Shown: positions 44,660 to 53,141 of the stretch, one piece after another | Layout of the letters: each line of letters opens with the position of its first letter | How positions within the stretch are numbered: position 1 is the first letter of the stretch | From: Acidobacterium sp. S8 | GTDB lineage: Bacteria; Acidobacteriota; Terriglobia; Terriglobales; Acidobacteriaceae | Assembly: GCF_009765985.1 (NCBI RefSeq) | Contig: NZ_LMUM01000013.1 | Span: forward strand, 48,036-112,035 | Reading direction: 5' to 3' | DNA: 64,000 nt | The notes under the pieces: generated by a model | Database searches by the model: none | What the model was told of the DNA's origin: nothing | The model's input: only the letters and a program-made list of their open reading frames with translations | Position numbers and translations under genes: made by a program

Positions 44660-46346
44660 ACTTCCAGTCCGGATCTTCCGGATGTTTCAAATCCCACAGC
44701 GGACGGCGGCTCGTCACCACCGGATCGGTCGCAAAGTTGTATGCCGGGGGCGGCGAGGCGGCGGCCCATTCCAGGGTCCATGCATCCCACGGGTCGTTGC
44801 CTGCCTCTTTGCCTTTGAAATAAGACCAGACAAGATTGACAGCAAACACCAGCACAGCGACTGCCTGGATAAGACCGCCAATGGAGATGATCATGTTCAG
44901 TGTTCCCCAGCCACGGTTTGCCTCGTAGGTATAGATCGAGCGCGGCATGCCCAACAGGCCGGGAATATGCATCAGGTCGAAGGTGATGTGGAAGCCGATG
45001 ACGAATAGCCAGAAATGCCACTTGCCCAGCGTCTCGCTCAGCATGCGTCCCGTAACCTTGGGATACCAGTAGTAAATTCCGGCAAAGATGCAGAAGACGA
45101 TCCCGCCCACCAAAACATAGTGGAAGTGTGCAATCACAAAATAAGAGTTATGCAGCTGCCAGTCCCACGGCGCAACCGACAACATGATGCCGGTAAGACC
45201 GGCGAGCAGAAACTGGACCAGAAAGCCGGTGCAGAACAGCATGGGCGTCGCGAATCGGATCTTGCCGCCCCACATCGTAGCGATCCAGTTGAAAATCTTG
45301 ATGCCGGTCGGAATACCGACCAGCATGGTCGAGAGCACGAAGAAGGCATTGCCCACCGACGTCATGCCGATGGTGAACATGTGGTGCGCCCATACCCCGA
45401 GGCTCACAAAAGCAATCGCCACCGAAGCTGCGGCCATCGCCGGATATCCGAAGATCGCCTTACGCGAGAAGACTGGAATGACCTCATTCGCGATCGCAAA
45501 TGCAGGCAGCACCAGGACGTACACTTCAGGATGTCCGAAGATCCAGAAGAAGTGCGCCCATACTACGGCAGAGCCGCCGGCCTGCGTGTCAAAGAAATGG
45601 CCGCCAAGATAGCGGTCGATCAGCAGCATGATCTGTGCTGCAGTCAACGGAGTAATCGTGATGAGGGCCAACGCCGAAGTCACTACATTCAGCCAAACAA
45701 AAAGCGGCAGCCGCATCAGCGTCATGCCCTTGCAGCGCATGCAAAGTGCTGTAGCGACGACATTCACCGACGCGCCGATGGTGCCGAAGCCTGTGACGAT
45801 CAGTGACAGCGCCCAATAATCCGTGCTGTGGCCCGGAGTGAAGGCGCGCGATGTCAGCGGAGCATAAGCCCACCAACCCACGTCCGGCGCATTGCCCTGT
45901 CCATATAGACCGCCGCCGCCGATGAAGCTGTAATAAAGAAGCAGGCCGCCAAAGAAGGTAAGCCAGAAGCTGAGCGCATTAAGCCGCGGAAACGCCATGT
46001 CGCGCGCGCCGATCATCAGGGGAATCAGGTAGTTTGCGAATCCAAAGATGTAAGTCATGCCCACGAGAAAGACCATCGTGGTTCCGTGCATGGTGAAGAG
46101 GCGGTTAAAGACCTGCGGCGAGATGAAGTGCAGGTTCGGCTGCATCAGCTGGATGCGGATGAGAATGGCCTCAACTCCACCCACAAGCAGAAAAAAGATG
46201 GAGTAAAGCATATAGAGGATGCCGAGCTTCTTGTGATCGACGGTGGTCACCCAACTATGCAGCCACTCAAGAATGGCGGCCTGCGACCAGCGTTGCCGCG
46301 GGGCTTCCGCCAGCGAGCCAGGCATCGGATATGTTGAGTCTGCCAT
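44652..46346 (-). CDS. ctaD: Cytochrome c oxidase subunit I
   Basis: 564 residues from the ATG at 46346 (MADSTYPMPG; GGGAG ~10 nt upstream). The longer in-frame start at 46499 would overlap coxII. Twelve-helix core: low-spin haem ligand in MHGTTMVFLVG, copper-B and cross-linked Tyr in FFWIFGHPEVYVLVLP, the copper-B pair in WAHHMFTIGM and haem ligands in NSYFVIAHFHYVLVGG. The catalytic subunit reduces O2 to water and pumps protons. NWIATMWGGKIRFATPMLF is the conserved K-channel region. It follows coxII by 44 nt and is translationally coupled to coxIII (8-nt overlap). Confidence 0.97.
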   Translation of the reverse strand: MADSTYPMPGSLAEAPRQRWSQAAILEWLHSWVTTVDHKKLGILYMLYSIFFLLVGGVEAILIRIQLMQPNLHFISPQVFNRLFTMHGTTMVFLVGMTYIFGFANYLIPLMIGARDMAFPRLNALSFWLTFFGGLLLYYSFIGGGGLYGQGNAPDVGWWAYAPLTSRAFTPGHSTDYWALSLIVTGFGTIGASVNVVATALCMRCKGMTLMRLPLFVWLNVVTSALALITITPLTAAQIMLLIDRYLGGHFFDTQAGGSAVVWAHFFWIFGHPEVYVLVLPAFAIANEVIPVFSRKAIFGYPAMAAASVAIAFVSLGVWAHHMFTIGMTSVGNAFFVLSTMLVGIPTGIKIFNWIATMWGGKIRFATPMLFCTGFLVQFLLAGLTGIMLSVAPWDWQLHNSYFVIAHFHYVLVGGIVFCIFAGIYYWYPKVTGRMLSETLGKWHFWLFVIGFHITFDLMHIPGLLGMPRSIYTYEANRGWGTLNMIISIGGLIQAVAVLVFAVNLVWSYFKGKEAGNDPWDAWTLEWAAASPPPAYNFATDPVVTSRRPLWDLKHPEDPDWKYE

Positions 46347-46390
46347 CTTCGATTTCGCTCCCTCGTCAAACAAATAAATGCGCGCAACTT

Positions 46391-47440
46391 TTAGCGCAGT
46401 GTGGCCAGATACGCAGTGACCTGGTCGAGCTGCTGATCGCTCAATTGCATGGCGGGCATCAAAGATCCCGGCTTGTATGTATCCGGATTGCGGGTCCACT
46501 CACGCAGGTTTTCCGGGGTATTCGTCGTCGCCCCTGACGCCAGCGTGTCGCGGCTCATCAGGTGTGTCAGGTCAGGCCCGAAGCGACCAGTCGCCGCTGT
46601 TCCAGTAACCGTGTGGCAATTCATGCAGGCTTGAGTCTCGAAGACATGGCGCCCTTCCGCAACGCGATCATCGGAGACAGCTGGCTGCTGCTGGTTCTTG
46701 ACCCATGCCGCAAATTGCTCCGGCGTATCAACATAAACACGCAGCAGCATCTTGGCATGCTGCACGCCGCAGAACTGTCCGCACTGCCCGACATACAGGC
46801 CGGGATGCTGCGGATCGATCCACAGATTGTTGACGTGGTTGGGAATCAGATCGATTTTGCCCGACAGTTGAGGCACCCAGAAGCTGTGCATTACATCGGC
46901 GGAGAGCAGCGTAAGAAAAGTTGGCTTAGGATCCTGCGGGCTACTCAGCGGCACATGGAGCTCATTCACGGCGCGAATGCCGAGCTTGGGATAATTGAAT
47001 TCCCACCAGAACTGGTGGCCGACGACGGTAACATCGAGCGCCGACTTCGGTTTCGGCGCGTCCTGGATCGCGAAAATCATGCGCGCCGTCGTCAGAAAGA
47101 GAACGACGACAATAAGGACCGGGATGACAGTCCAGGCAAGCTCAACCTGCGTCGATCCATAGATCTGCGCCGGCTCGCTGACATCGTCCTGCCCGTGCTG
47201 CCGAAAGCGGAAAATGACATATGCAATCAGCCCAGCGACAGTTACAAAAATTCCACCAGTGATGGCGAGAACAAAAAGGGATAACTCGTAAATGGAACTT
47301 GCAGGCGTGGACGCGGGCGCGAAGATGCTGGGCGTGGAGAGCGGGCCCTCGGCAAACAAAGCATGCGATGCAAGAAACACTGCGAGCAGACACAGGCTCC
47401 TGGCAGCACAATTGACGCACCTAAAGCATTTTGCGAGCAT
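46391..47440 (-). CDS. ctaC: Cytochrome c oxidase subunit II with fused cytochrome c (caa3-type)
   Basis: 349 residues. Signal sequence, two membrane helices (~50-78 and ~100-122), then the cupredoxin domain with the CuA site: His185 (ADVMHSFWVP), Cys220 and Cys224, His228 and Met231 (GQCGQFCGVQHAKM). HQFWWEFNYP is the tryptophan-rich electron-entry loop. The C-terminal cytochrome c domain has CMNCH (272-276) and a likely Met ligand in GSLMPAM. A fused cytochrome c is the hallmark of caa3 oxidases. It is the first gene of the minus-strand cluster; the promoter should be in 47441-47806. Confidence 0.96.
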   Translation of the reverse strand: MLAKCFRCVNCAARSLCLLAVFLASHALFAEGPLSTPSIFAPASTPASSIYELSLFVLAITGGIFVTVAGLIAYVIFRFRQHGQDDVSEPAQIYGSTQVELAWTVIPVLIVVVLFLTTARMIFAIQDAPKPKSALDVTVVGHQFWWEFNYPKLGIRAVNELHVPLSSPQDPKPTFLTLLSADVMHSFWVPQLSGKIDLIPNHVNNLWIDPQHPGLYVGQCGQFCGVQHAKMLLRVYVDTPEQFAAWVKNQQQPAVSDDRVAEGRHVFETQACMNCHTVTGTAATGRFGPDLTHLMSRDTLASGATTNTPENLREWTRNPDTYKPGSLMPAMQLSDQQLDQVTAYLATLR

Positions 47441-47806
47441 CGTTTCTTAATTCCTTCGCCGCGCCAGACGGCGGATTCGGCAATCAGAGCGAATGACAAG
47501 TAATGGGGCTTAGGTGTACTAGAAGCGCGATTCTAGCACAGTTCGTGAAGCCGTGCCCCGAAAGGCAGGCCGTCAACTATGGTCCAAAGCAGATACGGTC
47601 AACGTCATATGCAAGCACGGCGTGACCAGCTATTCCCTATGTTATCAGCAGATCGGGCTCTTGTGCGCCTGCGCGGCTCGTAGCGTAAAAAAACTTATCT
47701 CGACATGATGCGAGGTACCACAGCAGTGATGCAGCTTGCAGCATTGACTTCTGTATATGAGTTCAAACGCAATTTATAAAACGCTCAGGGCCACCATTCC
47801 ATTGAC
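47441..47806. other. Intergenic region upstream of the oxidase operon
   Basis: 366 bp. It must contain the promoter of the coxII operon (minus strand) and the region after the GntR gene. No recognised terminator or operator palindrome was found, and no gene-like frame. Confidence 0.4.
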
Positions 47807-48589
47807 TTATTCGATGGCTGTCATGGGTACTCGAATCGAAGCCCGATAGCGATCGCCGCGATAACGTGAGCACGCTGCTTCGACCGGCGTTTCCTGGGTC
47901 GTCATGATCACCCGCGTAATCGAGAGCACGCTCGCCTTCCGCGGAACCGTTAACAGCGCCGCTTCTTCCGTAGTAGCAGGCAGCGCTTCGATGACCTCAT
48001 CGGCATATCCCACGCGTACGCCATAGCGTTCACGCAGAGTCTGATAGAGCGAGTGCTTTGCGAAGTCGATGCGGTCGAGGCCCGGAAACTGCTTCAATGG
48101 AATGTAAGAATCTTCAATCGCCATGGGAATGCCATCTGCGAGGCGCAGACGGCGCAGATGCAGCACCTTGTCATCGCCATTCAACTTCAGCCGCTGCGTC
48201 AGCTCTTCCGTCGCTGCGACCACTGCCTGCTCTAACAGCTTCGAGCTGGGCTTCATGCCACGTTGCCTCATGTCCTCGGTAAAACCCTGCAGGTGCATGA
48301 TGTTTTTTTCAAGCTTCGGACGCGTCACAAAGGTGCCGCGTCCTTTTTCGCTGAACGCATAGCCGCTGGTCTTCAACCCGTGCAGCGCCTGGCGCGCAGT
48401 CATGCGGCTCACCTGGTAGTGACGAGAGAGCTCTTCCTCTGAGGCGAGCGGGTCGCCTTCAGAGAGCTCGCCAGATTGAATCTTTTCCATCAGCGCGCGC
48501 TGAATCTGGAAGTAAAGCGGTATAAATCCGTTCTTGTCCAGCGGATGAAATGTTGCTTCATTACGTGTACGGCTCTTCGGCACCTTCAC
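47807..48589 (-). CDS. GntR-family (HutC/UTRA subfamily) transcriptional regulator
   Basis: 260 residues. The winged helix is at ~20-95 (IPLYFQIQRALMEKIQSGELSEGDPLASEEELSRHYQVSRMTARQALHGLKTSGYAFSEKGRGTFV). The UTRA effector domain is ~105-255 (DMRQRGMKPSSKLLEQ, VLHLRRLRLADGIPMAIEDSYIP, SITRVIMTTQETPVEAACSRYRGDRYR). This is the layout of NagR/DasR-type regulators that respond to amino-sugar phosphates. It is divergent from nanE, 128 nt away. Likely sites TTGTnnATACA before the receptor (49573) and SIS (53095) genes suggest it controls them. Effector by inference: GlcNAc-6-P or GlcN-6-P. Confidence 0.88.
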   Translation of the reverse strand: MKVPKSRTRNEATFHPLDKNGFIPLYFQIQRALMEKIQSGELSEGDPLASEEELSRHYQVSRMTARQALHGLKTSGYAFSEKGRGTFVTRPKLEKNIMHLQGFTEDMRQRGMKPSSKLLEQAVVAATEELTQRLKLNGDDKVLHLRRLRLADGIPMAIEDSYIPLKQFPGLDRIDFAKHSLYQTLRERYGVRVGYADEVIEALPATTEEAALLTVPRKASVLSITRVIMTTQETPVEAACSRYRGDRYRASIRVPMTAIE

Positions 48590-48717
48590 TCCTCAATCCT
48601 GGGAAATTCCATCCGGCCGTCCAAAAACTTTGCTTCGCAAACGATCTTCTGCTGCGTCAGCCATTCAAAGACTACAGATCATCGTTTAACATGCTTTCAA
48701 AACCGGCAGTTCTAATT

Positions 48718-49404
48718 ATGACAACATCCGTGATATTCCCGGCCAGCTTAAAAAATAAACTCATCGTCTCCTGCCAAGCACTTCCTGGCGATCCGCTCGA
48801 AGACGACGACACGCTTCGTCGCATTGCTCTTGCCGTCGTTCGCGGTGGCGCTGCAGGTCTGCGCGCTAACGGCGCCAGTTGTATCGCTGGTATTCGTAAA
48901 GAAACGCAACTGCCTATCATCGGAATATCGAAACGATATGAAGGAACGGAAGCGCATATCACGCCTGATTTCGCGTCCGCGCAGGCCATTTCTGATGCAG
49001 GAGCCGATATCATCGGCGTGGATTGCAGCGCGCGGCGACCACCCTCTTCTGAGCCGTGGCCGGATCTTGTCACCCGCGTCCGGCAGGAGCTGAAACGTCC
49101 GGTTCTGGCCGATATCGCAACCTTCGACGAAGCTCGCGCCGCCGAGCAGGCCGGAGCCGATGCGGTGGCCACCACTATGTTTGGATATACGCCTGCAACC
49201 GCCGGGCAACGCCATGTGAACTGGAATCTCGTCGCCCAGCTCGCTAAGAGCATAACGGTTCCCGTTGTTGTGGAGGGCCACGTCCGGCATCCGGAAGACG
49301 TCCGCCGCGCCCTGGAACTCGGCGCCTATGCCGTCGTGGTAGGAGCCGCAATTACGCAGCCCGGAGCCATTACACAGAGCTTCACTGCCGTCATACCGAA
49401 CTGA
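48718..49404 (+). CDS. nanE: N-acetylmannosamine-6-phosphate 2-epimerase
   Basis: 228 residues from the ATG at 48718 (MTTSVIFPASLKNKLIVSCQ); an in-frame ATG at 48691 is the alternative and neither has a strong ribosome-binding site. NanE interconverts ManNAc-6-P and GlcNAc-6-P. TIM-barrel motifs are LIVSCQALPGDPLED, GGAAGLRANG, LPIIGISKRYEG, GADIIGVDCSARRPP, LADIATFDEARAAEQAGADAVATTMFGYT and VPVVVEGHVRHPEDVRRALELGAYAVVVGAAIT, with the catalytic Lys/Glu region KRY and VEGH. Length is normal. Divergent from the GntR regulator; downstream lies the amino-sugar receptor gene. Confidence 0.93.
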   Translation: MTTSVIFPASLKNKLIVSCQALPGDPLEDDDTLRRIALAVVRGGAAGLRANGASCIAGIRKETQLPIIGISKRYEGTEAHITPDFASAQAISDAGADIIGVDCSARRPPSSEPWPDLVTRVRQELKRPVLADIATFDEARAAEQAGADAVATTMFGYTPATAGQRHVNWNLVAQLAKSITVPVVVEGHVRHPEDVRRALELGAYAVVVGAAITQPGAITQSFTAVIPN

Positions 49405-49708
49405 TTCAAAACGTAAGCGCGGGCAACGCGATACGGAGGCGGCCCATCCCGCCTCACTCAAGCTATCGCAATCCGTTGCCCTTTTCATACGAAATCCCTC
49501 TCCTGCGCGCTCTCTTATGCCGCCTATAGTTTTTTCTTCTTCCCGTAACTTTTCTCTTGCTAGCTAGTACAGTTGTCTATACATTATGTCCAACCTGAAA
49601 GCCAGTCCATTTTTAGATGCATCAGGAAAATACAGTCCGCGCCGCACAGCGGGCGCAGTTCCGCAGCGGCATCTCTATTAATCCTTTCCTTAGTCGGAGG
49701 TCCCAACC
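49405..49708. other. Regulatory region upstream of the amino-sugar receptor gene
   Basis: No gene is seen. TTGTCTATACA at 49573-49583 is an imperfect palindrome of the GntR/HutC kind, in an AT-rich stretch that may also hold the promoter. The receptor ribosome-binding site GGAGG is near 49697-49701. Confidence 0.5.
49573..49583. promoter_or_regulatory. Candidate GntR-family operator
   Basis: TTGTCTATACA, with TGT/ACA arms around a 4-bp centre. It shares TTGTnnATACA with the element at 53095 upstream of the SIS gene. The match is short, so the site is a hypothesis. Confidence 0.5.
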
Positions 49709-52700
49709 ATGCGTGCACGCAACGCTCTATTCAGTTGTCTGTTGCTGCTGCTGTGCGGCTCTATTTCGCTTGCCCAGACGATTACCGGTTCAGTCACCGG
49801 CACCGTCACGGACCCAAGCGGAGCAGCCGTCAGCGGAGCTACAGTCACCGCGATCAATACCGCAACCGGCGTCACAGCGCCTACCCAGACCAACAACTCA
49901 GGCGTTTATACGCTGCGTTTTCTTCCTATCGGGCAGTACAAAGTAACGGTTGAGGTGTCGGGCTTCGACAAGTCCACCACGGCCCCATTCGCCCTTGAAG
50001 TCGCGCAGGAAGCCCGTATCGACGTCAAGCTCACTGTCGGCCAGGTAAGCCAAAACGTAATGGTTACCGGCTCAGCACCAATTCTGAACACGGAAAATCC
50101 CACAACCGGCGACACCATTACGGCGGAAACAGCTACCGAAGTTCCGCTGCAGGCGCGCAACTTCTCATCGCTGACCTCGCTGGTGGCAGGCGCCATTGCA
50201 ACCAGTCCGTCATCACAGAACATGGTCACGCGCTCCAGCTATAACGGCGGCTATTTTCAGAATGGCAACCGCGAACAGACAAATAACTACACTCTGGACG
50301 GCGCCGATATCAACGAAACGATCGACAACTATATCGGTTATAGCCCGAACGTCGACGCCATCGGCGAAATGAAGATCATCACCGGAGACGCTACTGCCGA
50401 ATATGGCAATGCGAACGGCGGCCAGATCGTCATGGTCACCAAAAGCGGCACCAATCGTTTTCACGGGAATGCTTTTGAGTTCCTCGAAAACCAGGACCTG
50501 AATGCGAATAGCTGGAGCAATAAGCACACCTCTGGAACTCCGGCTCCTGTAAACCCGTTCAACCGGAATATGTTCGGCGGAACTCTAGGCGGCCCGATCA
50601 AGCGGGACAAACTGTTCTTCTTTATCGATTACCAGGGCGCCAGGCAAAATACTAATTCGACAACCTTCTACAATGTTCCTACTCCAGCCATGCGTAATGG
50701 AGATGTGCCTATCCAGGTAGCGGTTGACGGACAGGGAAATCCTCTTTATCAAATAACGCATTTTGACGTGACCAATTCCGCTGCGCAGTTCCTCTTAGCG
50801 AACGCGTCCATCTATCCGAATGAAACCATTCCGGGGAACGACACGACTGTCAATCTGGTTGGCGGAGGTTCTGCTGCCAATCCGAATAGAAATTTTTTCG
50901 GGGCAGAAAAGCAATTTGTCCAGAACGACCAGGGCGATGCAAAAGTTGACTGGCAGATTCGGCAGAACGATCTCGTTTCGGGCCGCTTCACCATGGGGCG
51001 CGAGTACGACGGCAACAGCACCGTCAGCATCCCCACCGAAATTCCCACCAACAATGCCAACCCCTATACAGGATTTATCGTCAACTGGACACACACCTTT
51101 TCCTCCAGCGTAGTCAGTGAAGCGCGCGCCGGTTTTGGACGGGCCCGGTATACCGGATTCCCTGTTGACATCGGCGGTAATTTTGGACTGACCGGAAACC
51201 AGAAGCTGGGTATTCCCGGAACGCAGGGCTTCCCGGGCTTTAGCCAGTTCAACTTTTCCGGTGGAGTCAACGTGGGCGACATCGGTTCCAGCGGTGTCGC
51301 ATCGGACAGTATCGCCAACACCTTTACCTATGGTGACAACGTAAGCTGGCAGCTTGGAAAGCACACCATCAAGTTTGGCGGCCAGGCCCTTCGATACCAG
51401 CAAAACCGCTACTACTCTGGAAATAACGGTGCCCTTGGATATTTCACCTACACCGGCAATTTCAGCGGCATGAATGGCTATGAAGGATCCGGTTGGGCGG
51501 ATTTCCTGCAGGATAATGCGTTTACCTATGGCCAGGGCGAAAGTACGGCCAGCCGCTGGGGCCAGAGGCAATGGCGCGATGCAGTCTTTTTCCAGGACGA
51601 CTGGAAGGTAATGCCTAATTTGACTCTCAACCTGGGCTTGCGCTGGGAATATGATCAGCCCATTTACGAGGTAAATAACAAGCAGCTCAACCTCAATATC
51701 TACACCGGCCAGGTCAGCTATGCCGGAGTCGACGGAGCCAGCCGGGCGCTTTATAACTCCTATTGGGGCGGCTTTATGCCTCGCGTTGGCTTTGCTTTCT
51801 CGCCCGATAGCTTCCACGATCGCTTTGTTGTTCGCGGCGGATACGCTATCACAAACTTCATGGAAGGAACGGGCGCCAACCTCCGTCTTCCTCTGAATCC
51901 GCCCTTCTTCCTTGACGAGCAGGCAAACTATCTCGGTAGCGGGCCGGCATTCAAGACAGAAAACGGCTTCCCCCGCCCAGCCGATGCAGCAACCCTCTCC
52001 GGGAACGTCCGGGCATGGCAACCAAACCTGAAACCTGCCCTTATTCAGCAGTTCAACCTGACCACTGAATATCAGTTGAGCAACGATACTTCCATCGTTG
52101 CCGCCTACCTGGGACAAGTAGGAGACCATCTGGTCGATCCGCGCGAAGGAAACCAGGCAAAATGCGCTGGCTGCCCCTTGCCGGTATCCAGTCTGCCCGG
52201 CCTCGGCCTCGTATCGGTAGTCAGCTATACGGAGTCGGAAGCAGTATCGAATTACAACGCGTTGCAGGTAACAGCACGTAAACGGGCCAGCAATGGCTTG
52301 GAGTTACTGGCGAACTACACCTACAGCAAGTCGCTTTCGAATAATCTCGGCTACTATGGCGGCAATGGCGTTGCCTCTCAGAGCGCTTATTGGCAGGACG
52401 CCTACAATGGGGGCGGGGACTACGGTCCAGCGTTCTTCGATGCAACGAACATTTTCTCGATCTCTGGCTATTACGATCTGCCCATTGGCCGCGGAAAAAT
52501 GTTCGGTTCGAACATGAATCGCATTGAAGACCTCGCCGTCGGAGGCTGGAAGGTGGGATTCGTTTCCAGCCTGCACTCCGGCTTCCCCGTAACTATCACT
52601 TCCACGCAGGAGTACTTCGTCAACCAGCGTGCCACTCGCGCCAATCACTATCGTCCACTGAAGATTACCAATCAATCCACCGACCACTGGTTTGGCACCG

Positions 52701-53020
52701 ATCCGTCAGAAGTTTATTGCGCCAGCGATACGGACAACGGCGTCTGCGCCTACGGCCAGGAGTCATCGACCGGTTTCGGCACGGCACGCGTCGGGTCGGA
52801 ACGTGCACCCAGCTATAAAGACTTCGACATGGCAGCAAGCAAGAGCTTTGCAATCACCGAAAACAACAGGCTTGAATTCCGTGCTGATTTCTTTAACCTG
52901 CTGAATACCGTCAGCTTAGGCTCGCCAGACCAGGGAGCGGATGACACGACCTTCGGCCTCATCAATGGTACAAACTCAACGGAACGCCAAATCCAGCTTG
53001 CGCTGAAATATACGTTCTAA
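49709..53020 (+). CDS. TonB-dependent receptor-like protein with carboxypeptidase-regulatory N-terminus (amino-sugar locus)
   Basis: 1103 residues. A signal peptide (RARNALFSCLLLLLCGSISLAQ) precedes a CarboxypepD_reg-like sandwich (~25-110; GTVTDPSGAAVSGATVTAIN, PIGQYKVTVEVSGFDK), a plug-like domain (VPLQARNFSSLTSLVAGAI, GNANGGQIVMVTKSGTN) and a long barrel ending IQLALKYTF. It belongs to the same class as the protein at 2260-5643. Its location between nanE and the SIS isomerase, behind a GntR-type site, suggests uptake of amino-sugar oligomers such as chitin or peptidoglycan fragments. That substrate is inferred. GGAGG lies about 8 nt before the ATG. Confidence 0.85.
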   Translation: MRARNALFSCLLLLLCGSISLAQTITGSVTGTVTDPSGAAVSGATVTAINTATGVTAPTQTNNSGVYTLRFLPIGQYKVTVEVSGFDKSTTAPFALEVAQEARIDVKLTVGQVSQNVMVTGSAPILNTENPTTGDTITAETATEVPLQARNFSSLTSLVAGAIATSPSSQNMVTRSSYNGGYFQNGNREQTNNYTLDGADINETIDNYIGYSPNVDAIGEMKIITGDATAEYGNANGGQIVMVTKSGTNRFHGNAFEFLENQDLNANSWSNKHTSGTPAPVNPFNRNMFGGTLGGPIKRDKLFFFIDYQGARQNTNSTTFYNVPTPAMRNGDVPIQVAVDGQGNPLYQITHFDVTNSAAQFLLANASIYPNETIPGNDTTVNLVGGGSAANPNRNFFGAEKQFVQNDQGDAKVDWQIRQNDLVSGRFTMGREYDGNSTVSIPTEIPTNNANPYTGFIVNWTHTFSSSVVSEARAGFGRARYTGFPVDIGGNFGLTGNQKLGIPGTQGFPGFSQFNFSGGVNVGDIGSSGVASDSIANTFTYGDNVSWQLGKHTIKFGGQALRYQQNRYYSGNNGALGYFTYTGNFSGMNGYEGSGWADFLQDNAFTYGQGESTASRWGQRQWRDAVFFQDDWKVMPNLTLNLGLRWEYDQPIYEVNNKQLNLNIYTGQVSYAGVDGASRALYNSYWGGFMPRVGFAFSPDSFHDRFVVRGGYAITNFMEGTGANLRLPLNPPFFLDEQANYLGSGPAFKTENGFPRPADAATLSGNVRAWQPNLKPALIQQFNLTTEYQLSNDTSIVAAYLGQVGDHLVDPREGNQAKCAGCPLPVSSLPGLGLVSVVSYTESEAVSNYNALQVTARKRASNGLELLANYTYSKSLSNNLGYYGGNGVASQSAYWQDAYNGGGDYGPAFFDATNIFSISGYYDLPIGRGKMFGSNMNRIEDLAVGGWKVGFVSSLHSGFPVTITSTQEYFVNQRATRANHYRPLKITNQSTDHWFGTDPSEVYCASDTDNGVCAYGQESSTGFGTARVGSERAPSYKDFDMAASKSFAITENNRLEFRADFFNLLNTVSLGSPDQGADDTTFGLINGTNSTERQIQLALKYTF

Positions 53021-53042
53021 AACAAATGATCTCTCCTTCGGA

Positions 53043-53074
53043 AGCGCGGACTTTCATCCGCGCTCCCTTTTTCT
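53043..53074 (+). terminator. Rho-independent terminator of the receptor gene
   Basis: AGCGCGGA (53043-53050) pairs with TCCGCGCT (53057-53064) around CTTTCA, followed by CCCTTTTTCTTT. It lies 22 nt after the receptor stop. Confidence 0.8.
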
Positions 53075-53094
53075 TTGCCATGGAACCTCTCTAG

Positions 53095-53105
53095 TTGTAC
53101 ATACA
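53095..53105. promoter_or_regulatory. Candidate GntR-family operator upstream of the SIS gene
   Basis: TTGTACATACA, sharing TTGTnnATACA with 49573-49583 and placed about 40 nt before the SIS gene. A -10-like CAATAAT follows at 53121-53127. Binding by the GntR/UTRA regulator at 47807 is inferred. Confidence 0.5.
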
Positions 53106-53141
53106 GGTTTAATTGAGAGACAATAATGCAGTACTGAGGAG

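Noticed and set aside
50795..52129. 444-codon minus-strand open frame inside the receptor gene
   Set aside because: Opposite-strand shadow of the TonB-receptor-like gene; no start signal, no domains.
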